Shown piece after piece: positions 25,929-34,326 of a stretch of 64,000 bases of DNA. Position numbers and translations under genes: made by a program. Position 1 is the first letter of the stretch, and every line of letters starts with the position of its first letter. The DNA is from Patulibacter americanus DSM 16676. Lineage in GTDB: Bacteria > Actinomycetota > Thermoleophilia > Solirubrobacterales > Solirubrobacteraceae. The notes below the pieces were generated by a model, which saw only the letters and a list, made by a program, of their open reading frames with translations, ran no database searches and was not told the DNA's origin. The DNA lies in contig NZ_ATUD01000007.1 of NCBI RefSeq assembly GCF_000420025.1, forward strand, positions 203,931 through 267,930, read 5' to 3'.

Positions 25929-27433
25929 GGGCGGCCTCGCCCGGCCGCGGGCGCGCCGCCGGATGCGGGCGCACGATCGGGTGCCGAGACGGTCCCGGCC
26001 GCGGACGCGCCGTCCCCGTCGGCCGGCGGCAGCTCGAGCACGAACGCCGTGCCCTGCCCCGGGTAGCTCTCCACGCGCAGGCTCCCCCCGTTGGCCTCGG
26101 CGAACCCGCGGGCGATCGCGAGGCCCAGGCCGCTGCCGGGTCCGGAGGAACCCTCGCCGCGGGTGAACGGCCGGAAGAGCGCCTCGCGGGCCTCGGGCGG
26201 GATGCCCGGGCCGCCGTCGACCACGCGCACCACCGCCCGGCCGCGGCGGCGGGCGATGCGCACCAGCACGCGGTCGGCCTCCGGGCTACGCGGCGCGGAC
26301 GGGCGGCCGTGGACGAGCGCGTTCTCCAGCAGGTTCACCACGATCCGCTCGACCTGCGCCGGGTCGGCGCGGACGCTGGGCGGCGGGTCCTCCGTCTCCA
26401 CCCGCACGCGCGCGGCGGCCGGCCCGAGCGCGACGAGGGCGTCGCGGACGAGGTCGTCGAGGAACAGCTCGTCGGCCCGCGGCTGCGCGGCGCCGACCTC
26501 GAGCCGCGAGAGGTCCAGCAGCTTCTCGATCATCGCGGCGAGGCGGTCGCTGCCCTCCTCGATCCCCGTGGCGAGCTCCGTCCGCTCGTCCGGCTCCAGC
26601 GACGGGGAGCGCAGCGCGGCGGCGGCCGCCGAGATCTGGGTCAACGGCGTGCGGAGGTCGTGGCCGACCGTCCGCAGGAGGGTCGTCTTGACCTCGTCGG
26701 AGCGCCGGAGCGTCTCGGCCTCGACGGCCTCGGCCCCGAGCCGCTCGCGCTCGAGGCCGGCGGCGAGGACGGCGCCCAGCGCCGGGGCGACCCGCTCGCG
26801 CAGCGCCGCGTCGGCCGCCGGATCTCCAGGCGTCGTCCACCGCAGCACGCCGACCGGACCGCCGGGCCCGCGGAGGACGACCGCGCCGCCATCGGGGCCG
26901 CCGTCGCCCGTGAGCCCGGGGTCCCACGGCCGCAGGGTCACGGGCGCGCCCACGTGCTCCTCGAGCCGCGCGGCCGCCGCGGGCAGCGACGCCGCCACCT
27001 GCCGGTCCGAGAGCACGATCGTCGTGAGGTCGGCGACGAGGTCCGCCTCGCGCCGCGCCGCGTCCGCCCGCGCCGCGTCGCGGCGCCCCGCCTCGGCGAT
27101 GCGCGCGGACACCACGGCGACGACGAGCAGCACGGCCAGCACCGCCCAGTGCCGCTCGTCCGCCAGCTCGAAGTCGCGCACGGGTGGCAGCTCGAACCAG
27201 TTGAAGGCCGCCACGGAGAGGGCGGCCGTGGCGACGCCGAGCCCGACGCCGGAGCGCGTCGCGACGAGCAGGACCGGCACGACGTAGAAGACGCCGAGGG
27301 AGACCGCCGGGGCGACGCCCTTCACGGCCTCGACCACCAGGGTCGCGAGGGCTACGCCGCCGACGGCGAGCGCGACGTCGCCGGCGGACGGGCGCGCGCG
27401 GGGAGCGGCGGAGGCGAGGGCGGGGTCCGGCAC
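25925..27433 (-). CDS. Sensor kinase equal to the C-terminal half of KdpD
   Basis: A 502-residue membrane histidine kinase. Residues 18-112 hold a four-helix DUF4118 domain with the KdpD signature 'AAFNWFELPPVRDFELAD'. A GAF-like region follows (about 130-230), then HisKA with His258 in 'VGHDLRTPLTQI', and a HATPase with 'NLLENALVHG', 'DGGPGIP' and 'GSGLGLAIARGF'. The KdpD ATP-binding/USP input half is missing; that half is encoded alone at 12914-14128. TACGCT lies 8 nt before GTG 27433 (leaderless). It pairs with the KdpE-like gene by overlap. Stand-alone DUF4118 kinases exist, so partnership with the kdp operon protein is inferred. Confidence 0.88.
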   Translation of the reverse strand: MPDPALASAAPRARPSAGDVALAVGGVALATLVVEAVKGVAPAVSLGVFYVVPVLLVATRSGVGLGVATAALSVAAFNWFELPPVRDFELADERHWAVLAVLLVVAVVSARIAEAGRRDAARADAARREADLVADLTTIVLSDRQVAASLPAAAARLEEHVGAPVTLRPWDPGLTGDGGPDGGAVVLRGPGGPVGVLRWTTPGDPAADAALRERVAPALGAVLAAGLERERLGAEAVEAETLRRSDEVKTTLLRTVGHDLRTPLTQISAAAAALRSPSLEPDERTELATGIEEGSDRLAAMIEKLLDLSRLEVGAAQPRADELFLDDLVRDALVALGPAAARVRVETEDPPPSVRADPAQVERIVVNLLENALVHGRPSAPRSPEADRVLVRIARRRGRAVVRVVDGGPGIPPEAREALFRPFTRGEGSSGPGSGLGLAIARGFAEANGGSLRVESYPGQGTAFVLELPPADGDGASAAGTVSAPDRAPASGGAPAAGRGRP

Positions 27434-27498
27434 GACGGCGAAGCGTACGCCCCGCCGGGGCCGCCCCCGGCCACGGCCGGGGGGCGCCGGGCGGTCCG

Positions 27499-28191
27499 TC
27501 AGCCCGAGCGGCGCCCGGCGCGGGCGGCGGCCTTCGCCGCCTTGCCGGCCATGAGCTGGTCCAGCGTGGGCGGCCCCGTCGGCAGCGGGTGGGCCGCCGC
27601 CGGCCGCATGCCGTCCAGCAGCACGCCGAGGTACCGCCGCCACAGGTCGGGGGAGCAGCCCGTCATCGCGACGGGGCACTGCTCCGTCGCCCCGCCGACG
27701 GCCGCGAGGATGAACGGCAGGTCCTCCGGGCTCAGGTCATCGCGGACCTGGCCGGCCCTCTGGCCCCGCTCGAGCAGCTCGCCGAGCTGGCCCATGATCC
27801 GCTCGTTGCGCTCGCGGAACCGCGGCTGCGAGAACAGGTCCGGACCGACGCTCTGGAGGAACGTGCGGTCGCAGGCCTGGCGCTCCGCGGTGCCCGTGAT
27901 CACGTGGACGATGCCCTCCCAGGCGTCCTCCATCGCGAGCGCCTCGTAGACCGTCGACGTCATCTCGTCGAAGGTGCGCTCGAGCACGGCGGCGATCAGG
28001 TCGTCCTTCGTGGGGAAGTGCCGGAACAGCGTGCCCGCCCCGACCCCCGCCCGCCGCGCGATCTCCGCAACGGACGCGTCGGGGCCCAGCTCGGCGAACA
28101 CGTCCTGCGCGACCTCGAGCAGCCGCTCGCGGTTGCGCAGGGCGTCGGCCCGCCGGGGCCGCTCGACCGTGTCCGGGGCTTCCGTGCTCAC
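27499..28191 (-). CDS. TetR family regulator
   Basis: A 230-residue TetR protein: 'LLEVAQDVFAELGPDASVAEIARRAGV' leads into the recognition helix 'GTLFRHFPTKDDLI'. The C-terminal half is of the type found beside MFS drug pumps in actinobacteria. GTG 28191 follows TAGGAT by 7 nt (leaderless), so it has its own promoter although it lies 10 bp after the MFS gene on the same strand. It probably represses the adjacent efflux gene. Confidence 0.88.
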   Translation of the reverse strand: MSTEAPDTVERPRRADALRNRERLLEVAQDVFAELGPDASVAEIARRAGVGAGTLFRHFPTKDDLIAAVLERTFDEMTSTVYEALAMEDAWEGIVHVITGTAERQACDRTFLQSVGPDLFSQPRFRERNERIMGQLGELLERGQRAGQVRDDLSPEDLPFILAAVGGATEQCPVAMTGCSPDLWRRYLGVLLDGMRPAAAHPLPTGPPTLDQLMAGKAAKAAARAGRRSG

Positions 28192-28201
28192 CTCTACGAT
28201 C

Positions 28202-29677
28202 CTACGCTGCGACCGCCACGGCCTGCTCCGGGTCGATGTCTGCGACGTGCTCGCGGCGGACGAGGACGGCGGTGAGCACCGCCGCGGCGATCATCAGGCC
28301 GGCCCCGACGAGGAACGCCAGGTGGTAGCCCGAGACGAGCGCCTCGAGGCCCTGCGCCCGGGAGACGCCGCCCCCGGCCTCGGCGATGCGGTCCTCCGTG
28401 CGCGAGGCCGCGAGCGTCGACAGGACCGCGAGGCCGAGAGCGCCGCCGAACTGCTGCGAGGTGTTGATGAGGCCGGACGCGAGGCCCTGGTCGGCCTCGT
28501 CGATGCCGCCCGTCGCCATCACCGTGACGGGGACGAACACCAGGCCCATGCCCGCGGCGAGCAGGACCATGGCGGGCAGCAGCTCCGTCGCGTAGTTGCC
28601 CGCGACCGTGATGCGCGCCATGAGCACCAGGCCGAGCGCGGCCAGCAGCAGTCCGCCGATGATCGTCCCCCGGATGCCGAGCCGGCGGATCAGCGTCTGG
28701 GCGGCGACCGAGCCGCCGACGATGCCGACGGTGAACGGCAGGAACGCCAGGCCCGACTCCAGCGGCGAGTAGCCCAGGACCTCCTGCATGTAGATCGTCG
28801 CGAAGTAGAACAGCGCGAACATGCCGGCGATCGCCAGCAGCATCACGAGGTTCGAGGCCAGCAGGGAGCGCACGCGCAGGATGCCCAGGCGCACGAGCGG
28901 CTCGGAGTGCCGGCGCTCGACGAGCACGAAGGCGCTCAGGAGCACGATCGCGAGGGCGCCGAAGCCGAGCGTGGAACCCGAGCCCCAGCCCTGCTCGCCG
29001 GCCTCGACGACCGCGTAGACCAGCGCGACGAGCCCGCCCGTGACGGTGGCCGCGCCGAGCAGGTCGAAGCCGCCGGGCACGTTCTCGGCGCGCGACTCGG
29101 GGATCACCCGGTACGCGAGGACGGCCACGACGATGCCGACGGGCACGTTGACGATGAAGACCCAGGGCCAGGAGAGCGCCTCGACGAGGACGCCGCCGAG
29201 GATGAGGCCCACGGCGCTGCCGCCGCCGGCGATCGCGCCCCAGACGCCCAGCGCGCGGGTCCGCTCAGGGCCCTCGGCGAACGTCGTGGTGACGATGGAG
29301 AGCGCGGCCGGCGAGACGAGCGCGCCCCCGAGGCCCTGCAGCGCGCGGAACGCGATGAGCTGGCCGGGCGTCTGCGCCAGACCGTTCAGCAGCGAGGCGG
29401 CGGTGAAGAGGGCGACGCCCAGGACGAACAGGCGCCGGCGTCCGAAGAGGTCCGCCGCGCGGCCGCCGAGCAGGAGGAAGCCGCCGAAGAGCAGCGTGTA
29501 GGAGTTGATGACCCAGGCGAGGTTGCTCGGCTCGAAGCCGAGGTCGGCCTGGATGGAGGGCAGCGCGACGTTCACGACGGTGGCGTCGAGGACGACCATG
29601 AACTGCGCGAAGCAGACGAGCACGAGCACGGCCATCGGGCTGACGGCGCGGGTCGTGGGAGGGGCGGAGGAGGACAT
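28202..29677 (-). CDS. MFS drug efflux transporter, 14-TM DHA2 type
   Basis: A 491-residue transporter with about 14 transmembrane segments. TM1 carries the DHA2 motif 'FMVVLDATVVNVALP', the loop motif A is 'GGRAADLFGRRR', and motif C is 'GSAVGLILGGVL'. EmrB/QacA-like proton antiporters of this kind export drugs, dyes or antibiotics. I chose ATG 29677, placing the start just before TM1; the upstream extension to 29743 crosses the probable operator region. The TetR gene follows directly. Confidence 0.92.
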   Translation of the reverse strand: MSSSAPPTTRAVSPMAVLVLVCFAQFMVVLDATVVNVALPSIQADLGFEPSNLAWVINSYTLLFGGFLLLGGRAADLFGRRRLFVLGVALFTAASLLNGLAQTPGQLIAFRALQGLGGALVSPAALSIVTTTFAEGPERTRALGVWGAIAGGGSAVGLILGGVLVEALSWPWVFIVNVPVGIVVAVLAYRVIPESRAENVPGGFDLLGAATVTGGLVALVYAVVEAGEQGWGSGSTLGFGALAIVLLSAFVLVERRHSEPLVRLGILRVRSLLASNLVMLLAIAGMFALFYFATIYMQEVLGYSPLESGLAFLPFTVGIVGGSVAAQTLIRRLGIRGTIIGGLLLAALGLVLMARITVAGNYATELLPAMVLLAAGMGLVFVPVTVMATGGIDEADQGLASGLINTSQQFGGALGLAVLSTLAASRTEDRIAEAGGGVSRAQGLEALVSGYHLAFLVGAGLMIAAAVLTAVLVRREHVADIDPEQAVAVAA

Positions 29678-29708
29678 CGGAGGTGCGTTCCAGTCAAGCG
29701 GAGTGGTT

Positions 29709-29775
29709 GATCCGGTTGGCAACCTAGCACAAGCGGATCGCATGCTCCGGTTATTTCGGAGTGAACGCTCCGGTT
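29709..29775. promoter_or_regulatory. Repeated TCCGGTT sites upstream of the MFS gene
   Basis: GATCCGGTT (29709), GCTCCGGTT (29744) and GCTCCGGTT (29767), with small palindromes CTCCG-N7-CGGAG (29745-29761) and TCCGG-TTGT-CCGGA (29769-29782). This is a candidate operator cluster for the adjacent TetR. Confidence 0.45.
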
Positions 29776-29897
29776 GTCCGGATCGCGGCTCAAACCGGCC
29801 GGAACCCGACCGGGTGGACCGGGCCTTGCCGACGTCCGATGCGGCGTCGAACCGAGAAGCCCGGGCCGGGGCCCGGCCGTCTCGCTAGGTTGGCGGG

Positions 29898-30629
29898 GTG
29901 CTCGCCCTCCTCTACGACGTGCACGGCAACCTCGCCGCGCTCGAGGCCGTGATCGACGATGCGGAGCGGGCCGGTGCCGACGGCTGGCTCGTCGGCGGCG
30001 ACGTCTCGGCGTTCGGCCCCTGGCCCGTCGACGCGCTCCGCCGCCTGCGGGCCCTGCCCGACGCCCTCTGGCTGCGCGGCAACCACGAGCGCTGGGCCGT
30101 CGAGACGGCGGACGTGCCGGCGATCCCGCTGGCCCGCGGGGGCGTCGACGCGGCCCGGGACGCACTCGGCCCGTCGACCGTGGCGGAGCTCTACGCCCTC
30201 CCGCGGTGGCAGCGCGTCCCCGGCGGAGAGGCGTGGCACGGGTCGCCGCAGGCCGACGTCGTCGGGTTCCTGCCGGAGCCCGAGGAGGACGAGGGCGATC
30301 GGCTCGCGGGCCGCACGCCCGGGCTGCTCGTCGTCGGCCACACCCACCTGCAGATGCGCCGCGACATCGAGCGCCCCGACGGCGGCGTCACGACGGTGGT
30401 CAACCCGGGGAGCGTGGGCATGCCGTTCGACGGCGATCCCCGCGCCGCCTACGGCCTGCTCGCCGACGACGGCTCCGTCGAGCTGCGGCGGGTCGCCTAC
30501 GACATCGAGCGCACGGTCGCCGAGCACGCCGCGCGTTGGGGCGACGCCGCGTGGGCCCGTGCCGTCGCTGGCACCTACCCCACCGGCCGGCCCGCGACGC
30601 TGCCCGCCCCCACCCTCCCGCGACCGTGA
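29898..30629 (+). CDS. Calcineurin-like metallophosphoesterase
   Basis: A 243-residue cytosolic phosphoesterase. Metal-binding motifs are visible in order: 'YDVHGN', 'VGGDVSAFG', 'RGNHER', 'VVGHTH' and 'VNPGSVG', the YfcE/MPP arrangement. It probably hydrolyses a phosphodiester or phosphomonoester; the substrate is unknown. GTG 29898 follows TAGGTT by 6 nt (leaderless). It is coupled to the next gene by a GTGA overlap (30626-30629). Confidence 0.87.
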   Translation: MLALLYDVHGNLAALEAVIDDAERAGADGWLVGGDVSAFGPWPVDALRRLRALPDALWLRGNHERWAVETADVPAIPLARGGVDAARDALGPSTVAELYALPRWQRVPGGEAWHGSPQADVVGFLPEPEEDEGDRLAGRTPGLLVVGHTHLQMRRDIERPDGGVTTVVNPGSVGMPFDGDPRAAYGLLADDGSVELRRVAYDIERTVAEHAARWGDAAWARAVAGTYPTGRPATLPAPTLPRP

Positions 30630-31147
30630 GCACCGACGCGCCCGACCCGGGTCCGCCCGTCGCCCTCGTCGCGTCCGTCGGGGAGCTCGACGCCGTCGTC
30701 ACGCTCCTCCGCGCGCTGCTGCACGCCTCGGCGGCCGTCCGCGCCACCGCGGTCGTCCCGGACGGCGACGGCCCGCCGGCCGTCGTGGACGCGGCACGCC
30801 TGCTCCCCGTCGAGGTCGCCCGCGGCGGAACCGTCGTGCACCTGCCCCACGCCGGTCCGGCGGGCGAGCCCGTCCCCGACCTGCCGGTGTTCCGGCCCCT
30901 GCCGCCGTTCGACGCCGACCCGGCGACGGGCGAGATCGCCGCTCCCCTCGGGGGCGTCGAGCACCGGGCGCGCGCCACCGCGGCGGCGGCCGGCAACCTG
31001 CCGGCGGGCTCCGTGCTGCAGCTCTCGTGGGAGTCGACGCGCCCCGGGTCCCCCTTCTCCGTCACCGCGCGGGCCGCGACGGACGAGCCGTTCGTCCTGG
31101 GCGTCGGCGACGAGGCGTTCCCCATGCCGGCCGGCTGGCCGGGCTGA
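30626..31147 (+). CDS. Uncharacterised 173-residue protein coupled to the phosphoesterase
   Basis: I do not recognise this protein. It is Ala/Val/Pro-rich without transmembrane segments, with a plausible alpha/beta first half ('VALVASVGELDAVVTLLRALL', 'ATAVVPDGDG') and a conserved-looking C-terminal stretch 'SVLQLSWESTRPGSPFSV'. Its start overlaps the phosphoesterase stop by 4 bp, so it is co-translated and may act in the same pathway. Confidence 0.6.
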   Translation: MSTDAPDPGPPVALVASVGELDAVVTLLRALLHASAAVRATAVVPDGDGPPAVVDAARLLPVEVARGGTVVHLPHAGPAGEPVPDLPVFRPLPPFDADPATGEIAAPLGGVEHRARATAAAAGNLPAGSVLQLSWESTRPGSPFSVTARAATDEPFVLGVGDEAFPMPAGWPG

Positions 31148-31196
31148 GGCAGGCGGGCGGCGTCGGGACGCAGGCGTATGCCAGACTACCCCGTCT

Positions 31197-31535
31197 ATGG
31201 CTCGACCCTCCACCAAGCCGGCACGCGGCCGGCGCTCCCCGAAGGGCGGTCCGCGACGGACCCCCAAGCTCACCAAGGAGCAGGTCGCGCAGATCGATCA
31301 CCTGCACGTCGACGCGCTCCGCGCGCTGGTCACGGAGAAGGGCAAGATCCGCTCGCGCCGCGCGACCGGCCTCAACGCCCGTGATCAGGCGCACGCCGCC
31401 CGCGCCGTCAAGCAGGCGCGCGAGCTGGCGCTGCTCCCCTACCCGCACCCCCGCATGATCTCCATGCCCGGCCGCGAGGACCGCGGCGAGGACAAGCCGG
31501 AGCGTGGCGGCCGCGGTCGTCGCGACGACCGCTAG
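31197..31535 (+). CDS. rpsR: Ribosomal protein bS18, cysteine-free variant
   Basis: A 112-residue protein whose core 'EKGKIRSRRATGLNARDQ' and 'RAVKQARELALLPYPHP' matches bS18 of the small ribosomal subunit. It has a basic 30-residue N-terminal extension and a charged C-terminal tail. It contains no cysteine, so it cannot bind zinc as some S18 proteins do. It stands alone here rather than in the usual rpsF-ssb-rpsR-rplI cluster, so it may be a second copy or a zinc-independent paralogue; whether another copy exists cannot be seen. A very strong terminator follows. Confidence 0.85.
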   Translation: MARPSTKPARGRRSPKGGPRRTPKLTKEQVAQIDHLHVDALRALVTEKGKIRSRRATGLNARDQAHAARAVKQARELALLPYPHPRMISMPGREDRGEDKPERGGRGRRDDR

Positions 31536-31579
31536 CACCACCCCCTCCCCGGTCCGCCGGGAACAGCACCCAGGTCTTC

Positions 31580-31616
31580 GAGGAGCCCGGCACCGCGTGC
31601 CGGGCTCCTCGCGTTT
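31580..31616 (+). terminator. Intrinsic terminator of the S18 gene
   Basis: Perfect 14-bp stem GAGGAGCCCGGCAC / GTGCCGGGCTCCTC with loop CGC, followed by GCGTTT, 45 bp after the S18 stop. This is the best terminator hairpin in the window. Confidence 0.8.
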
Positions 31617-31742
31617 GGGGGCGCGGTGCTTCCGGGCGGACGTTGCGGGAAACCCCGGAGCGTCGGCGGGGTCCCCCGCATGGCGCGCCGACGCTCGCCG
31701 CCGTAGGCTCGGTGCTCCGGCCCCCACCCCCAGGAGCATCCT

Positions 31743-32636
31743 GTGCAGGACCACGTCATCGCCGCCTACGACGCCTCTCCCGGAGCCCGCGACGCGCTCA
31801 CGCTCGCGGTCGTCCTCGCGGACGCCGCGCCGGGCGGGCCCGCCCCGCTGACCGTCGCGACGGTGTGGCGCGAGCTGCCGATCGACGACGCGGAGCACGT
31901 CGCGGCGTTCGCGCGGCACGAGGACGAGCGGGGCGAGGAGCGGCTGGCGTCGGCGCGCACCCTGGTCGGCGACCGGCCCGACACCCGCTTCGTCGTCGCC
32001 CACGGCACCTCGCCCGCCGCGGCCCTGCAGCGCGCGGCGCGCGAGCACGGGGCGACCTGCATCGTGGTCGGCACGAGCCACCAGGGCCCGCTGGGCCGCG
32101 TCCTGCCGGGGAGCGTCACGGAGCAGACGCTGCACGGCGCCCCGTGCCACGTGGCCGTCGCGCCCGCCGGGTTCGCGGACGAGCCGCGGACGATCGCGAC
32201 CGTCGGAGTCGCGTTCGACGACTCGACGGAGTCGCACGAGGCGCTGGCCACCGGCGTCGAGCTCGCCCGTCGCCACCACGCGACGCTCCGCATCGTGAAG
32301 GTCCTCGACGAGCAGGTCGTCGCGTACGGCGGCCTGGCCGGCGAGGCCGCCCTCGAGCGCATCCGCGAGCACGCCCGCGGGGTGCTGCGGCACGCCGCGG
32401 ACGGCGTGGAGGGCGTCGACGCCGTCGAGACCGTGCTGCTCGAGGGCAGCGTCCCGGTCCGGCTCGCGGCGGCCAGCCGCGCCCTCGACCTGCTCGTGGT
32501 CGGCTCGCGATCCAACGGGCCGATCAAGCGCGTACTCCTGGGCAGCGTGAGCTCGCGGCTGGCACGCGAGTCGGCCTGCGCGCTCCTCGCCGTGCCGCAC
32601 TCCGCGGCGTCGCCCGACGCCGCGGACGCGGCCTAG
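31743..32636 (+). CDS. Tandem universal stress protein (two UspA domains)
   Basis: A 297-residue protein with two Usp domains. Domain 1 (1-140) has 'VVGTSHQGPLGRVLPGSVTEQ' and domain 2 (150-290) has 'VVGSRSNGPIKRVLLGSVSSR'; both carry the ATP-binding G-2x-G-9x-G(S/T) pattern. Such proteins respond to stress or growth arrest, often binding ATP. GTG 31743 is preceded by AGGAG at suitable spacing, with TAGGCT further upstream, so unlike most neighbours this gene has a leader. Its stop codon overlaps that of the convergent gene. Confidence 0.9.
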   Translation: MQDHVIAAYDASPGARDALTLAVVLADAAPGGPAPLTVATVWRELPIDDAEHVAAFARHEDERGEERLASARTLVGDRPDTRFVVAHGTSPAAALQRAAREHGATCIVVGTSHQGPLGRVLPGSVTEQTLHGAPCHVAVAPAGFADEPRTIATVGVAFDDSTESHEALATGVELARRHHATLRIVKVLDEQVVAYGGLAGEAALERIREHARGVLRHAADGVEGVDAVETVLLEGSVPVRLAAASRALDLLVVGSRSNGPIKRVLLGSVSSRLARESACALLAVPHSAASPDAADAA

Positions 32637-33313
32637 AAGTCGCGGTTGGTCCGCCAGGTCTTCTCGCGCATGTAGCGCTTGACCTGGCGGACGTACTCCT
32701 CGTCGCCCTGGTGCCAGCGGCCGGTGAACCACGCTCCCACGGAGCCCCACAGGTCGCCCTTGCGGTAGTCGCGGCCGCGGGGCACCGTGTTCAGCCACTC
32801 CTGCTCCCCGGAGTAGTACGAGCGCAGGATGCCGCCGTAGTAGTCCACGTTGAAGGCCGTGGCGTTGCGGCTGAGCGGGACGCAGCAGTGGAACGGCCGG
32901 CGCATCTGCATCAGGCCGAACGAGTCGCCGTTGTCCCCGACGGTCGACATCCGCCACCAGGACTCCTGCACGGCCACGGCCCGCAGCAGGTCCGGCGAGA
33001 CCCGCCACTTGTACGCAGCCCACTGGAGGATCTCGTCCGTGGTGCCCTTGTAGCGCCCGGTCACCCGGTCCTTGTTGGGCATGTCGGAGCGCCGGCGGAA
33101 GTCGGCGAGCTGGGCGTTCGTGGGCGTCGTCCGGTTGGCCCTGCGGTTCTCCGGCCGCGGCTCGAACGCGGAGCGCTTCACGAGCCGCGCGGCGGCGGCG
33201 TCGGAGCGCGGGCGGGCGTCCGGGCCGCCGGAGATCGCCTTCGCGGCCCCGGAGGGCGCGGGCACGACGAGGGCCAGGAGGAGCAGGAGCGGGAGGGGGA
33301 GCACGCGGCGCAC
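32633..33313 (-). CDS. Secreted lytic-transglycosylase-like protein
   Basis: A 226-residue exported protein with a signal peptide (about residues 1-22, ending 'SGAAKA'). The mature part contains 'LLRAVAVQESWWRM' with the catalytic-type Glu and 'GDSFGLMQMRRPFHC', the muramidase/SLT fold pattern, and then 'YYGGILRSYYSGEQ'. It probably cleaves peptidoglycan glycan strands. GTG 33313 is preceded by CATCCT at 6 nt; GTG 33319 is an alternative. The gene is tail-to-tail with the USP gene, the two stop codons overlapping within 32633-32636. Confidence 0.75.
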   Translation of the reverse strand: MRRVLPLPLLLLLALVVPAPSGAAKAISGGPDARPRSDAAAARLVKRSAFEPRPENRRANRTTPTNAQLADFRRRSDMPNKDRVTGRYKGTTDEILQWAAYKWRVSPDLLRAVAVQESWWRMSTVGDNGDSFGLMQMRRPFHCCVPLSRNATAFNVDYYGGILRSYYSGEQEWLNTVPRGRDYRKGDLWGSVGAWFTGRWHQGDEEYVRQVKRYMREKTWRTNRDF

Positions 33314-33536
33314 CCCCACAGGATGCCTGTCCGGGGCGCTCCCGGGGCCCGGATGCGGACGAACGAGCGCGTGCGTTCGGCGCGGACGGGTACCAGCCGG
33401 ACGGGACCGGTGCCGTGCGTCGGACGGCGCGGGGCATCGCCCGACACCGATACGGGTGGGTGGCCGGCTCGGAGCACGGGCCGGCCACTCCGACTCCCCG
33501 GCCGCAAGCCGCCGGTGGCCGGTCGGTCGGACGTCC

Positions 33537-34154
33537 TCAGGCGGCGAGCAGCTGCGCGACGCGCCGGAGCTCGAGCGCGGCGTGCGCCTCGCCCGGATCG
33601 ACGCCGTCCGGGGTCTCCCCCGCCTCGAGCATCGTCTCCATGAGCGCGATCACCGCCGACTCGTGCTCGTGCCAGGTCGCGTCGTCGACGTCGAGGTCGA
33701 CGGGCTCGGCGCCGCGGCGGTCCAGGGCCTTGGACAGCCAGCGGTGGCACGCCTCGGGAAACCGCAGCGGGGCGGGCACGCTGTCGCGGGACGGGAACGC
33801 CTCGTCCAGGCGGAACCGGACCTCCGCCACGGCGAACCGCTGCTCCACCCAGTCCGCCGGGCGGCCGAGCGTCGCGCCGATCGCGCCCCAGCTCGCCCCG
33901 GCGACCCGCTCGAAGACCACGGCGGCCTCGAGCACCTCGGGCTCGTCCTCGAGCCCGCCCTGCGTCTCGGCCATCAGCGTGGCGAGGACCGGCGCCTCGC
34001 CGATCGCGGGCAGGCGCACGAGCCCCGTGCGCTGGTTCTCGGCCACCGTGACGGCGAGCCACAGAGCGGCGAGGTTGAGCGTGGTCCAGCGCGGTCGGTC
34101 GGTAGGCAACAGGGGGTCCCGGGTCCTGGGGCGCCCGTACGGCCGCCACGACAT
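33537..34154 (-). CDS. Uncharacterised 205-residue protein with HTH-like segment
   Basis: I do not recognise this protein. It is mainly helical and acidic. Residues around 85-110 ('AGASWGAIGATLGRPADWVEQRF') look like a helix-turn-helix of sigma/MerR-like spacing, and 'LRFPEACHRWLSKALDRR' is another conserved-looking stretch. CAGGAT lies 6 nt before ATG 34154 (leaderless). It stands alone between the secreted muramidase and the ABC-F gene. Confidence 0.6.
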   Translation of the reverse strand: MSWRPYGRPRTRDPLLPTDRPRWTTLNLAALWLAVTVAENQRTGLVRLPAIGEAPVLATLMAETQGGLEDEPEVLEAAVVFERVAGASWGAIGATLGRPADWVEQRFAVAEVRFRLDEAFPSRDSVPAPLRFPEACHRWLSKALDRRGAEPVDLDVDDATWHEHESAVIALMETMLEAGETPDGVDPGEAHAALELRRVAQLLAA

Positions 34155-34326
34155 CGGACGATCCTGTCGCGGTCGTCTGGCGATCCGGGTGCAGGGCGGT
34201 GTCAACCGGGTGTCGATCGCCCCGGATCGTCACGCGGCGGACCCGCGCACGAGGCGCACCTCCGACTCGGACCCACGTACGGCGCAGCCCGGTGCGGCCC
34301 GGGCCGGGTGCGCCCTCGGGCCCGGC

